From: Halomonas sp. M4R1S46
Lineage (GTDB): Bacteria > Pseudomonadota > Gammaproteobacteria > Pseudomonadales > Halomonadaceae
NCBI RefSeq assembly: GCF_025725685.1
Contig: NZ_CP107008.1
Coordinates: 2,542,001-2,606,000, forward strand
Length of the DNA stretch: 64,000 nt
Direction: 5' to 3'
Under the pieces are notes generated by a model. The model was not told the DNA's origin. It made no database searches and saw only the letters and a list, made by a program, of their open reading frames with translations. The first letter of the stretch is position 1. Every line of letters starts with the position of its first letter. Positions 41,498 through 51,166 of the stretch are shown here, piece after piece. The translations under genes and the position numbers were made by a program.

Positions 41498-42721
41498 ATG
41501 AAAAAGGATCCCAACAAGGGCTATATCGCCCTGCTTGGCTGGAGCCTGAATGCCATCGAAGCCGCCGAGAACTTCGATCGACGCTATGTCGTGGTGGCGC
41601 CGGACTGGGCGGAGGACTATTGCAAGCAGCACGACATCCCCTTTGTGTCGTGGAACTTCGAGCGCCTCAACGATCGCTCCATGGAGATCGCCGAGACCCT
41701 CAAGGAGATGGGCGTCAACGTGTCGATTCCGCTGTTCGAGGAGACCGTGGAGTGGGCCGGCGCCATCAATTCGGTGCTGCTCGACAGTCCGCGCCTCTAT
41801 GGCCAGTCGCTGCTGCTGCGCGACAAGGCCCTGATGAAGCGTCGCGCCCAGCTGGGCGGGATTCGCGTGGGGATCTTCGAGGAGGCCCACGACAAGGAAG
41901 ACGTCATCCGTTTCCTCAAGCGTGTCAACCAGACACTGCTCAAGCTGGATGGCGACCCCAACGACCCCATCCACCTCAAGGCCTTCGACAAGGCCGGCTG
42001 CCTGGGCCACCGGGTGATCCGCACCCCCGACGAGGTCGATACCATCCCCGAGGAGGAGTTCCCGGTGCTGATGGAATCGCACCTGGACGGCTGGGAGTTC
42101 GCCGTGGAGGCCTGGATCCACGACGGCAAGATCGCCTTCCTCAACATCTCCGAGTACGTGACCCTGGGCTATTCGGTGTTCGTGCCCGCCTCGCCGGAAC
42201 TGGAGAAGTACCGCGCCCAGATCACGGCCCAGATCGAGAAGCTGATCAAGACCTTCGACATCGAGTTCGGCCTGATCCATCCCGAGTACTTCGTCACCAG
42301 CGACGGCGAGATGTACTTCGGCGAGGTCGCCTATCGCCCGCCGGGGTTCAAGGTCTTCGAGCTGCTGGAGCGGGTCTATGGCTTCAATGCCTACCAGGCC
42401 AGCATGCTGGTCTTCGATCCCAAGACCACCACGGACGAGGTCAAGGCCTTCTTTCCGAAGGAAGTGGTCGATGCCGACGGCTATGCCGGCTGCTTCGGGG
42501 TCTATCCGCGCCGCCGGGTGGTCAGCCGCCTGGAGATTCCCGAGGAGGTCGAGGAAGACCCCTACTTCGAGTCCCACGAGCTGACCACGCCCATGGAAGA
42601 AACCGTCACCAAGCGTACCGCCTTCGGCACCCACTGGGGCCTGGTGTACTTCAAGGGCGACGACCCGCATCGCCTGCGCGATCTCCTCAAGCATCAGGAA
42701 GAGCTTGATTTCTATGTCTGA
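41498..42721 (+). CDS. ATP-grasp ligase of unknown substrate
   Basis: 407 aa from MKKDPNKGYIALLGWSLN (41498, strong AGGAGG upstream; the longer start is not conserved). The pre-ATP-grasp part spans about 1-105. The ATP-grasp part has RDKALMKRRAQLGGIRVG (108-125), a lysine in IHLKAFDKAG (161), HLDGWEFAVEAWI (195-207) and the metal-binding EMYFGEVAYRPPG (271-283). It resembles amino-acid or peptide ligases, which join a carboxylate to an amine using ATP. It is 46 bp before the papain-like gene and is probably its partner. Substrate and pathway are unknown. Confidence 0.85.
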   Translation: MKKDPNKGYIALLGWSLNAIEAAENFDRRYVVVAPDWAEDYCKQHDIPFVSWNFERLNDRSMEIAETLKEMGVNVSIPLFEETVEWAGAINSVLLDSPRLYGQSLLLRDKALMKRRAQLGGIRVGIFEEAHDKEDVIRFLKRVNQTLLKLDGDPNDPIHLKAFDKAGCLGHRVIRTPDEVDTIPEEEFPVLMESHLDGWEFAVEAWIHDGKIAFLNISEYVTLGYSVFVPASPELEKYRAQITAQIEKLIKTFDIEFGLIHPEYFVTSDGEMYFGEVAYRPPGFKVFELLERVYGFNAYQASMLVFDPKTTTDEVKAFFPKEVVDADGYAGCFGVYPRRRVVSRLEIPEEVEEDPYFESHELTTPMEETVTKRTAFGTHWGLVYFKGDDPHRLRDLLKHQEELDFYV

Positions 42722-42767
42722 AGGGGGCGTCATGAGATGCATGACAGCCTGACGACGAGGAGTCGGC

Positions 42768-44804
42768 GTGACGACGCAACCTGACGATCAACGCGGAAGC
42801 ATCGCTTCCGCCGCCACGGACAAGCTCACCGGCCTGCTGGTGAAACTCGACGAGGCCATCGAGCTGCTGGCCGCGGCACGAGACTTCGCCAAGCCGGGCA
42901 AGCTGCCCCGGGTGCTGGACACGGCCCGCCGGGTGATGCTGCTCGACGGGGGCTGTGCCGCGATGGAGGCCCGCGCCGAGCGGCTCGAGGCGGCTGGCGT
43001 CTTCCAGGGCTCCGACTGGGCCACGCCCCAGTTCCTGGTGCCCTCTCTGACCACCCAGGCGCTCAAGAGCCCCGACGCCAACACCGTGGTGGTGGAGGCG
43101 CTGAGCGAACTGCGCCTGCTGGCCGTGGCCAAGGGGGATGTGCTGCATCCCCTGGTCTCGTCCGAGCAGGCCCACCACTACCTGACCCAGGTGATGGCGC
43201 TGAACCTGTGGCTGCTGTTCGGCGCCCCGACCGAGGCCGAGCGCGAGACCCAGGGCCGCCTCGCCCAGTTGCCCCGCCAGCTGTTCCAGCACCTGGCGAG
43301 ACGCATCGGCTATGAACACATCATCGACAAGCTGATCGAGGAGATCTGGCGGATCCTGCAGCAACGCCCGATCCAGGTGGAGCCGGTCAAGCAGATGATC
43401 ACCCAGATCGCCATCTGCCAGGCCAACCCGGACATCGACCTGGGCGCCAGCGGCCAGGGCGCCGACCGTTTGGTCAGCTCGCTGTTCGGGCCGACCCAGG
43501 CCTGCCGGGAGGACCCCGGCCTCGAGGTGTATCGCGAGCGCCTGTCGAGCATGGATGCCACCGCCCTGCAGGCGGAGGCCACCGGCTTCGCCCGGGCCAT
43601 GCACGATACCGGCCTGGTCTCGGCCTACCAGCCGGTGCTACTGCGCCATCTCACCGAGCACAGCGACCACCTGATCGCCGAGGCCCTGGGCCTCTCCTCC
43701 ACCGGGCGCGACTGCCTGCTGTGCTACCGCGACCTGGTGCATGCCCTGATCCGTGGCGGGGTCCACCCCGCCACGCCCCAGGCCGCCTACGGCCTGTCGC
43801 TGATGCTCGAACGCGGCATCCTCTACCAGCCGCCGGTGGCACCGGCCATGTGGCGCCAGTTGGGGCTGCCGCTCTCGGAATGGTCGCAGCTGCGCCTCGA
43901 CCTGGCCTTCGGCGAGACCATCTCGCCCCGCGCCCGCCTGCTCGAAGGGGTGCTGTGCATGCTCGGCCTGCCGCTGGGGGTCGGCCAGGGCAACAACCCC
44001 ACCTGCCAGTCGGCCCGCGCCCTGTCGATGTGGGCCTACAACGACCCGGACTATCTCCTGCAGATGGTCGCCTGGGCGGCCCGCGACGACGAGATCATCA
44101 TGCACTTCGAGGGCATGCCGCTGTCCTCCATGGCCAGCCTGTCCGGCGTGTCCAGCGAACTGCCCATGGACCTGGACCCGGTCTCGCTGATCGTGGTTCC
44201 GCACCTGGACCGGATCTATGCCGAGATGGGCCGACGCTGCGCCGGCCGCGAGGGCGACCCGCACCGCTGGGTGAACCCCGAGTTCCACGGCTGGTGGTCG
44301 GGCCGCGGCTTTCGCATCAACGTGGACGTGGCCAGCGGCCAGCTGCATGACCTGGATGCCTTCCTGCGCCACTTCTATGCCAGCTACCACCCCTACTACA
44401 ACGGCAACCAGCCGCTGATCCACCCCCAGCCCGCGGGCATCGCCGTCACCGACAGCGCCGCCCGCTTCATCGGCTGGCATGCCATCACCCTGCTGCGGGC
44501 CAACCTGGACCCCTCGGACGTGATGCGGGTCTACTTCTACAACCCCAACAACGACAGCGGTCAGAATTGGGGCGATGGCGTCCGCGTCAGCACCGCCGGC
44601 AACGGCGAGCGCTTCGGCGAGGCCTCGCTGCCCTTCGAGCAGTTCGCCTCGCGACTCTACATCTTCCACTATGATCCGCTGGAGCGCGGCGAGCTGGCCC
44701 AGGTCAGCGAGGAGGAGCTCGACGAGGTGGTCGGCTACCTCCAGCGCAGCTGGGGCGCCGATCGCCTGCCGCCCGCCGGGCTGCAGGCCGACGAGGGCCC
44801 CTGA
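42768..44804 (+). CDS. Large protein with papain-like Cys/His/Asn signature, unknown function
   Basis: 678 aa starting at a GTG with GAGGAG upstream. No family is recognised. Residues 1-300 are mostly helical. The C-terminal third reads like a papain fold: QGNNPTC puts glutamine 407 six residues before cysteine 413, as in papain (Q19, C25), then SARALSMW; GWHAITLL gives H571 and YFYNPNNDSGQNWGDG offers N592 or N594 for the third residue. There is no signal peptide. It follows the ATP-grasp gene by 46 bp, so a ligase/amidase-like pair is plausible. Enzyme activity is inference. Confidence 0.7.
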   Translation: MTTQPDDQRGSIASAATDKLTGLLVKLDEAIELLAAARDFAKPGKLPRVLDTARRVMLLDGGCAAMEARAERLEAAGVFQGSDWATPQFLVPSLTTQALKSPDANTVVVEALSELRLLAVAKGDVLHPLVSSEQAHHYLTQVMALNLWLLFGAPTEAERETQGRLAQLPRQLFQHLARRIGYEHIIDKLIEEIWRILQQRPIQVEPVKQMITQIAICQANPDIDLGASGQGADRLVSSLFGPTQACREDPGLEVYRERLSSMDATALQAEATGFARAMHDTGLVSAYQPVLLRHLTEHSDHLIAEALGLSSTGRDCLLCYRDLVHALIRGGVHPATPQAAYGLSLMLERGILYQPPVAPAMWRQLGLPLSEWSQLRLDLAFGETISPRARLLEGVLCMLGLPLGVGQGNNPTCQSARALSMWAYNDPDYLLQMVAWAARDDEIIMHFEGMPLSSMASLSGVSSELPMDLDPVSLIVVPHLDRIYAEMGRRCAGREGDPHRWVNPEFHGWWSGRGFRINVDVASGQLHDLDAFLRHFYASYHPYYNGNQPLIHPQPAGIAVTDSAARFIGWHAITLLRANLDPSDVMRVYFYNPNNDSGQNWGDGVRVSTAGNGERFGEASLPFEQFASRLYIFHYDPLERGELAQVSEEELDEVVGYLQRSWGADRLPPAGLQADEGP

Positions 44805-44978
44805 CCCACCCGCAGCCTCGCCAACAACGGGGGCTCCGCCGCGGGCCGGGCCGGCCCGCGGGGAATGACGAGTGCCGCCCCGGCAGCCCCATACCGCACC
44901 GGGCGAGCGCCCCTTCCCGTCGCGGCCGGGCGATATGGCATAATGCCGCCTTCGCTTCGCTGCCGCCGGATCGCCCGC

Positions 44979-45734
44979 ATGCCCCGCCTCGACCAACTGC
45001 TGCTCCACCAGGGACTGGCCCGTTCCCGTACCCGCGCCCAGCGCCTGATCCGCCATGGGCGGGTGCGCCGCCGCGACGACGGCCGGGTGCTGACCCGCCC
45101 CGGGGAGAAGCTGCCCGAGGCGGTGGCCCTGGTGGTCGAGGAGGACCCGGAGGAGCGCTACGTCTCCCGGGCCGGCCTCAAGCTGGAGGCCCTGCTCGAG
45201 TCGCTGGCGCTGACCCTGACGGGCCGGACGGTGCTGGATGTGGGCCAGTCCACCGGCGGCTTCACCGACTGTGCCCTGCGCCATGGTGCGGCCCATGTGA
45301 TCGGCGTGGAAGTGGGCCACGACCAGCTCGATGCCGGCCTGCGGGAGGATGCCCGGGTCACCTGCCTGGAGGGCCTCAATGCCCGCGCCATGCGCCACGA
45401 TGCCCGGCTCGCCGCGGCCCTCGCCCGCCACCCGGCGGATATCGCGGTGATGGACGTTTCCTTCATCTCCCAGACCCTGATCCTGCCCGAGCTGGGCGCC
45501 CTGCTGCCCGCCGGAGGCGCGCTGCTGTCGCTGGTCAAGCCGCAGTTCGAGGTCGGTCCCGCCGGGGTCAATTCGCGGGGCCTGGTCACCGATGCCCGCC
45601 GCTACGGCGAGGTGGAGGCGCGCATGCGCGAGGCCTGCGAGGCCTGTGGCTTCACGGTCCGCCACTGGCGGGAGAGCCCCATCCTCGGCGGCGACGGCAA
45701 CCGCGAGTTCCTGCTCCACGCCCGACGCCGCTGA
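44979..45734 (+). CDS. tlyA: TlyA-family S4-domain rRNA methyltransferase
   Basis: 251 aa from MPRLDQLLLHQGLARSRTRAQ (44979). The N-terminal S4 RNA-binding domain is followed by a SAM methyltransferase fold: KLEALLES...TGRTVLDVGQSTGGFTDCALRHGA and later VMDVSFIS, with SLVKPQFEVG. TlyA methylates 16S and/or 23S rRNA 2'-OH positions in some bacteria, or acts as a hemolysin-like protein in older literature. Gammaproteobacterial targets are less clear. It is convergent with mscK, with 12 bp between. Confidence 0.9.
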   Translation: MPRLDQLLLHQGLARSRTRAQRLIRHGRVRRRDDGRVLTRPGEKLPEAVALVVEEDPEERYVSRAGLKLEALLESLALTLTGRTVLDVGQSTGGFTDCALRHGAAHVIGVEVGHDQLDAGLREDARVTCLEGLNARAMRHDARLAAALARHPADIAVMDVSFISQTLILPELGALLPAGGALLSLVKPQFEVGPAGVNSRGLVTDARRYGEVEARMREACEACGFTVRHWRESPILGGDGNREFLLHARRR

Positions 45735-45746
45735 GGCCGGCCGGGC

Positions 45747-48700
45747 TCAGCGCCCGCCGTCGCCTCCACCGCCGCCAAAGTCGCCCGGATCCCCCGGGGC
45801 GCCGGGCGGCGGATGCGGCGGGTCCTCGAGCACCTCTCCACGGGGCCGACGCGGCGGTGACTGTCGCAGCCGCTCGACGCGCACGTCGAGGAGGTCGTGG
45901 GCAACTACCACGCCGTATTCGGCAAACAACTCGCCAAGCCGCGCGTTGAGTTCATCGGTGGCCAGCAGTCGATCGCCCAGGCTATTGACGTAGATGCGCA
46001 GCTCGAACGCCAGGGCGCTGCTGTCGTAGGCCATGAAATAGACCTCGGGAGGCGGGTCGTCCATCACCCGCTCGTTCTCCTTGGCGGCCTGGTAGAGCAG
46101 CTGATGCATCAGCCGCTGATCAGTGCCGTGCGCCACGCCGTAGGAGAGGATCACCCGGGTGATGCTGTCCGACAGCGACCAGTTGATCAGCTGGTCGGTG
46201 ACGAAGGTCTTGTTGGGGATGATGATCTCCTTGCGGTCGAAGTCGGTGACCGTGGTGGCGCGGATGCGGATGCGGTTGACCGTGCCGGTCAGGTTGCCCA
46301 GCGTGATGGTGTCACCGATGCGCACCGGCCGCTCGAAGAGGATGATCAGCCCCGAGATGAAGTTGGCGAAGATCTCCTGCAGCCCGAAGCCCAGACCCAC
46401 GCCCAGCGCGGCCACCAGCCACTGCAGCTTGCTCCAGGACACCCCGAGGGTGCCGAGTGCCATGATCACCCCGGTGCCGACGATGGTGTAGGAGAGTAGC
46501 GAGCTGATGGCGTAGGCGCTGCCCTGCTTGAGCTCCAGGCGCGAGAGCACCATCACCTCGAGCAGGCCCGGCAGGTTGCGCGCCATGATCAGCGTCAGGG
46601 CCACCACCAGCAGGGCCACGACGACGTCGGCGACCGACACCGCGCCCCCCACCAGGTCGCTGCCCTCCTGCCCCTCGCCCCCGAGCACCAGGACCTGGTC
46701 GAGATGGCCGAACACCGCCAGCAGGTCGGACCAGACGAGATAGATCACCAGGATGAAGCCGATCATCAGGATCAGCTTGGAGAGCCGCAGCGACTGCTGG
46801 TTGACCTGTTGCATGTCGAGCGGGGGCTCCTCCACGACGTCGGTCCCATGGTCCCCGTTCTCCTGGGCCAGGGCCCGACGCCGCGCCACCGCGCGACGAT
46901 AGGCCAGTCGCCGCGCCGCCACGGCCAGGCCGCGCACCACCGCGGCCTCCAGCAGGATCCACACCCCCAGCAAGTAGAGGGTGATCACGAAGCGCCCGAC
47001 CAGGCTCAGGGCCGTATAGGCATAGCCGTAGACGACCAGCCCCCCCAGCACCAACGGCACCAGGGCCATGAGCAGCCCCAGCACCAGGCGGAACAGCTTG
47101 ACGCCGAAGAAGGGTGTATGGGCCAGGATCAGCTTGGCCAGGGACACGCTCATGCCGATCAGCCCCACCAGCAGCAGCGCCATCGCCAGCGGCCGCTGGG
47201 TGAGGTCGATCTCGGCACCCCGGGCCAGAGTGCCGATCATCAGCACCGGCACCAGGGCCACGGCCAGCCACAGCAACCACCAGCGCAACCGAGCGACATA
47301 ACCGGCGGGCCAGTAGAAATGGCGGGTAGCGACACCCTCGGGCACCAGCAGCCGGCGTGCCCAGGCGATCACCGCCCAGGTCAGTGACAGCTGGAGCAAT
47401 GCCCAGCCGACCCCCACGGCGATGGCCTGGCCACCAAATGTCAGCACCAGGCCGAGGGTGACCAGACACAACGGCCCCGGCAGGGCCAGCAGCAGGTTCA
47501 GCGCCAACGCCAGGGGGGTATGCCCCTGGCTGTCCGCCCGGAGATGACCGACCTCGTCGTAGAGGCGCTTGAGCCGCCGCCGGATCGGCCGACGCAGCGC
47601 CAGCAGCAGGCCCGCCATCAGCAGCACCGGCGAGGCCAGCAGGGCCCCGGCATCGGGCATGGCCCAGTGCATCGGCAGGGCCTGGCGCCACTCGCCCTCC
47701 TGCCACTCGACGATCAGATGGGTCGGCAGGCGCTTGAGCCAGGCCAGGTCGAGGGGCTGGGCACTGGCCACCCAGAACAGCTGCTCGTTGATGGTGGACC
47801 GCAGCGAGCGACTCGTTTCCAGCAGTTGTTGCTGGTTGAGCTGCAGCTCGATGGCGGCGCTGAGCATCTCGCCATAGGTCGGCTCGAGCTGGTCGAGCAG
47901 CTCGCGACGGGCACGCAGCAACTGCTCCAGGGGCTCGACCAGCGCCGGTGTCGCCTCCGCCTCGGCATCGGCCAGCTGCTGGCGGGCCAACTCTTCGGCA
48001 TCCTTCAATCGTTCGCGCTGGCGCTCCAGGTCGAACTGCTTGAGACGCAGGTCGGCGATCTCGTCCTTGAGCCCGCTGCGCACCTCCACCTGGGGCAAGG
48101 CCCGGCGCTGCTCGCGGAGGATACGCGACAGCAGGGTGCTACCGCGGATGGCCTCGACATGCTCGCTCAGCCCCCGCTGGAGCTGGCGTACCCGATCGAG
48201 CTGGCGGCGCACCTCCTGGCTCTGCCGGACCAGGTCATTGGCCCGGCTGGTGCCTCGCAACAGCTCGAGGCTCAGCTCCCGGTTGGCCTGCTGGGCCTCG
48301 ACGATGACCGGATGGCGCGCCACGCCCTCCGGCTCATCGCGTACGGCCTGGGCGATCGCCTGTTCCGACTTCTCGCGCCGCTTGCTATCGAGCTGACGCT
48401 GCAGGGTCAGGACATGGGCCTCCTGGCTCGCCACCCGGCGCTGCAGCAGCTCGCGACGCTGCTGGGCCAGCTCTCGCAGGCGGGAGTTGGTGCCCAGTTC
48501 GCGCTGGTGGAGCGTCAGGCGCTGCTCGGCCAGCGCCTGTTCGATCCGCAGGCGAACCCGTCGCGGGTCCTCTGCGGCGACGCCGCGCGCGGTCAGCTTC
48601 TCGCGCTCGGCACGGTGTGACTCGATGCTGCGGGTCGCCTCGGTGATGGCCTGCTGGGCCCGCTCGGGGAGTGTCTGGGTGCCGAGCAGCCGTGTCTCCA

Positions 48701-49163
48701 CCTCGGCCAGCCGATCCTGGGCATCCTGCAGGCTCTCGGAGGCCTCGGCGAGGCGAGTCTCCAGCTCGCTCAACTCGAGGGATTCGAGTTCCTCCAGTGA
48801 CGCCGAGGGCGCTTCCTCAGGCGCCGAGGCCAGGGCCCGCTGCAGTTCGCGCAGCTCCACCGGGGCCTGATCGACGCGGGCCTCCAGCTCGGCGAGCTGT
48901 CCCTTGACCGCCTCGAGTTCCTCCAGCCCCGCAATGGCCGCCCTCAGGGCATCGATGTCGCGGGCCGTGGCTTCATCGACGCTCTGCCCTTCCTCGGGGG
49001 TCAGCGCGGACAGGCGTTCCTGCAGGGCCGCCTGGTCGGGAATCTTCGGCCCCTCGGCCTGGCCCTGCGCCGGGACCGGGGCCAGCCCCGCGATGACGCC
49101 GACCAGCAAGAGGCAAACAATGTGAAAGACGAGCGGACGAAAGGCGCGCGGCGATGCGATCAA
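45747..49163 (-). CDS. mscK: Large mechanosensitive channel MscK (KefA)
   Basis: 1138 aa from a TTG at 49163 with GAGG upstream; no ATG lies between it and the divergent pldA start, and the resulting length fits E. coli MscK (about 1120). A signal-type segment (LVFHIVCLLLVGVIAGL) precedes a long periplasmic coiled-coil region (about 40-480). Transmembrane helices occupy 550-880 and the MscS core has LQWLVAALGVGLGFGLQEIFANFISGLIILFERPVRIGDTI. It opens under membrane tension and lets out K+ and solutes. It is divergent from pldA. Confidence 0.93.
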   Translation of the reverse strand: MIASPRAFRPLVFHIVCLLLVGVIAGLAPVPAQGQAEGPKIPDQAALQERLSALTPEEGQSVDEATARDIDALRAAIAGLEELEAVKGQLAELEARVDQAPVELRELQRALASAPEEAPSASLEELESLELSELETRLAEASESLQDAQDRLAEVETRLLGTQTLPERAQQAITEATRSIESHRAEREKLTARGVAAEDPRRVRLRIEQALAEQRLTLHQRELGTNSRLRELAQQRRELLQRRVASQEAHVLTLQRQLDSKRREKSEQAIAQAVRDEPEGVARHPVIVEAQQANRELSLELLRGTSRANDLVRQSQEVRRQLDRVRQLQRGLSEHVEAIRGSTLLSRILREQRRALPQVEVRSGLKDEIADLRLKQFDLERQRERLKDAEELARQQLADAEAEATPALVEPLEQLLRARRELLDQLEPTYGEMLSAAIELQLNQQQLLETSRSLRSTINEQLFWVASAQPLDLAWLKRLPTHLIVEWQEGEWRQALPMHWAMPDAGALLASPVLLMAGLLLALRRPIRRRLKRLYDEVGHLRADSQGHTPLALALNLLLALPGPLCLVTLGLVLTFGGQAIAVGVGWALLQLSLTWAVIAWARRLLVPEGVATRHFYWPAGYVARLRWWLLWLAVALVPVLMIGTLARGAEIDLTQRPLAMALLLVGLIGMSVSLAKLILAHTPFFGVKLFRLVLGLLMALVPLVLGGLVVYGYAYTALSLVGRFVITLYLLGVWILLEAAVVRGLAVAARRLAYRRAVARRRALAQENGDHGTDVVEEPPLDMQQVNQQSLRLSKLILMIGFILVIYLVWSDLLAVFGHLDQVLVLGGEGQEGSDLVGGAVSVADVVVALLVVALTLIMARNLPGLLEVMVLSRLELKQGSAYAISSLLSYTIVGTGVIMALGTLGVSWSKLQWLVAALGVGLGFGLQEIFANFISGLIILFERPVRIGDTITLGNLTGTVNRIRIRATTVTDFDRKEIIIPNKTFVTDQLINWSLSDSITRVILSYGVAHGTDQRLMHQLLYQAAKENERVMDDPPPEVYFMAYDSSALAFELRIYVNSLGDRLLATDELNARLGELFAEYGVVVAHDLLDVRVERLRQSPPRRPRGEVLEDPPHPPPGAPGDPGDFGGGGGDGGR

Positions 49164-49318
49164 GGGAACCTCGTCGAAGGCGTAACCATGGGCGATGCCT
49201 GGAATTCTCGTCTTCCGAGACAGGCCAGGCAACCCAAACAGTCGCCGGACGGGAACAGTTGACTCGCCCCGCTGGCGTGGTAGAACGGCATTCTCACCTT
49301 CGCCAGGATGGTCTGTCC

Positions 49319-50362
49319 ATGACGCCGTCACGTTACCGCTCCGGCCTCGCTGTCGCCCTGCTGGCCGCCGGGCTGGGCAGCCAGGCCCAGGCCCAGGAGG
49401 GCGAGGCGCCGAGTGCCGCCGAACGGGAAGCGATTCGGGAACGCATCCAGTCCATGGAAGCCGAACTCGAGGGCCTGCGCGATCAGCTGAAGGCGGCCGA
49501 TCCCGATCCCGCCCCCCAGCCAGCCGCGGCACTCGAGGAAGAGGAGCTGGAGGAATCGGTGGCCAAGCGACGACTCCTCGAGGCGGAGTCCAACCGCAAC
49601 CCCTTCTCCATCACCACCCATCGCCGCAACTACTTGTTGCCGCTCACCTATACCGCCTCGCCCAATGATGATGCCTTCCGGGCCATCAACGACGAGGTGG
49701 AACCCGACCGGCTGGAGATGAAGTTCCAGTTCAGCGCCAAGTTCAACCTGATGGACGGCCTGATCCTCGGCAACGGCGACCTGTTCTTCGGCTATACCCA
49801 GCGCAGCTGGTGGCAGGCCTACAACGCGGATGCCTCCTCGCCGTTCCGGGAAACCAACTTCGAGCCCGAGGTCTTCCTGGATTTCGAGAATGACTGGTCG
49901 CTGGCGGGCTGGACCAATATCCACAACCGGATCAGCCTCAACCACCAGTCCAACGGGCGATCCGATCCCCTGTCGCGGAGCTGGAACCGTGTCATCTTGA
50001 CCAGCACCTTCATCAACGACGACTGGGCCGTGTCGCTGTCGCCGCACTGGCGGGTCCCCGAGGACGAGAGCCAGGACGACAACCCCGACATCCACAAGTA
50101 CATGGGCTACGGGGATGTCACCGTGGCGCGACGCCTGTTCGGCGATCAGGAGGCCAGCCTGCTGTGGCGGGGCAATCCCGGCAGCGGCCATATGGGCGCC
50201 CAACTGGATTACTCCTGGCCGCTGTTCGGCAAGATCCGCGGCCACGTCCAGTACTACCACGGCTATGGCGACAGCCTGATCGACTACGATGACAGCGTGC
50301 AGCGACTCGGCGTGGGCTTCAGCCTCAACCCGCTGTTTTCCACCGGGACCTTCACCCCCTGA
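49319..50362 (+). CDS. pldA: Outer-membrane phospholipase A1 (OMPLA)
   Basis: 347 aa from MTPSRYRSGLAVALLAAGLGSQAQA (signal peptide cut after about residue 24-26). The OMPLA barrel signature is NHQSNGRSDPLSRSWNR, giving His209, Ser211 and Asn223 at the same spacing as E. coli H142, S144 and N156. An acidic helical linker (about 27-92) precedes the barrel. It hydrolyses phospholipids in the outer leaflet upon membrane disturbance, which fits functionally with mlaA in this window. Confidence 0.93.
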   Translation: MTPSRYRSGLAVALLAAGLGSQAQAQEGEAPSAAEREAIRERIQSMEAELEGLRDQLKAADPDPAPQPAAALEEEELEESVAKRRLLEAESNRNPFSITTHRRNYLLPLTYTASPNDDAFRAINDEVEPDRLEMKFQFSAKFNLMDGLILGNGDLFFGYTQRSWWQAYNADASSPFRETNFEPEVFLDFENDWSLAGWTNIHNRISLNHQSNGRSDPLSRSWNRVILTSTFINDDWAVSLSPHWRVPEDESQDDNPDIHKYMGYGDVTVARRLFGDQEASLLWRGNPGSGHMGAQLDYSWPLFGKIRGHVQYYHGYGDSLIDYDDSVQRLGVGFSLNPLFSTGTFTP

Positions 50363-50435
50363 GCGACCGGGGATATTACGGCAGGCAGGACGACTGCTAT
50401 GCTGGAGCTGTCATTCACCGTCAGAGGAAGACCCG

Positions 50436-50768
50436 ATGGCCGACCGTACCCCGCACACCCACGAGACCACGCAGCAGCTGAAGGAAGACCTGCACCACCT
50501 GTCCCAGACCATCGAGGAGTTGGTGAACGCCACCGCCGACGACTCGCGCAACAACATCAAGGAACTCCGCGCACGCGCCGAGAAGCGCCTGCAGGACACC
50601 CGGGCCCGACTCGAGGCCCGCGGTGAACGCGCCTATCACGATGCGCGGGACTCCGTGACCCAGCAGGCCGACGCCTGTGACCGCTACGTCCACGACAACC
50701 CCTGGACCAGCATCGGCATCGGCGCCGCCGTCGGCGTGGTGGTCGGCATGCTGATCGGACGTCGCTGA
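50436..50768 (+). CDS. ElaB/YqjD family membrane-anchored protein
   Basis: 110 aa from MADRTPHTHETTQQLKEDL (50436, GAGGAAG upstream). A long amphipathic helical domain (about 20-85) leads to a C-terminal membrane helix with DNPWTSIGIGAAVGVVVGMLIGRR, the ElaB/YqjD signature. Relatives associate with ribosomes at the inner membrane in stationary phase. It opens a three-gene unit overlapping the next gene's start (TGATG). Confidence 0.9.
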   Translation: MADRTPHTHETTQQLKEDLHHLSQTIEELVNATADDSRNNIKELRARAEKRLQDTRARLEARGERAYHDARDSVTQQADACDRYVHDNPWTSIGIGAAVGVVVGMLIGRR

Positions 50769-51166
50769 TGGCGGGGAGCCAGGGACCGGCTCAGCGACTG
50801 CTCGGGGCCGGCAAGCGGCTGCTGTCCAGCCTGCTGGCGACCGGCGAGACGCGCCTGCGTCTCGCCGTGCTGGAGCTGGAGGAAGAGCGCGCCCGGCTGG
50901 TGACGATCGCCCTGCTGGCCGGCCTCAGCCTGATCCTGCTGCTGCTCGGGCTCGGCACGCTCACCACCCTGATCATCGTCGTCTTCTGGGACAGCCACCG
51001 TCTCACCGCCATCGGCGCGAGTGCCGCCGTGCTATTGCTGGGCGGCATGCTGCTGGCGGCCTGGGTGGTGCGCATGGCCCGGCAGCGTACCCTGCTGGCG
51101 AGCACCCTCAAGCACCTGGCCATGGACCGCGAACTGGTGGAGAAGCACCGTGACCCGGACCGCTGA
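50768..51166 (+). CDS. YqjE-like phage-holin-family membrane protein
   Basis: 132 aa, ATG overlapping the preceding stop. It has two membrane helices (about residues 45-76 and 83-107) and basic/acidic flanks, as in YqjE. No enzymatic motif. It is the middle member of the yqjD-yqjE-yqjK trio and overlaps the next gene by 17 bp. Function unknown; a membrane-associated complex with the neighbours is likely. Confidence 0.87.
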   Translation: MAGSQGPAQRLLGAGKRLLSSLLATGETRLRLAVLELEEERARLVTIALLAGLSLILLLLGLGTLTTLIIVVFWDSHRLTAIGASAAVLLLGGMLLAAWVVRMARQRTLLASTLKHLAMDRELVEKHRDPDR

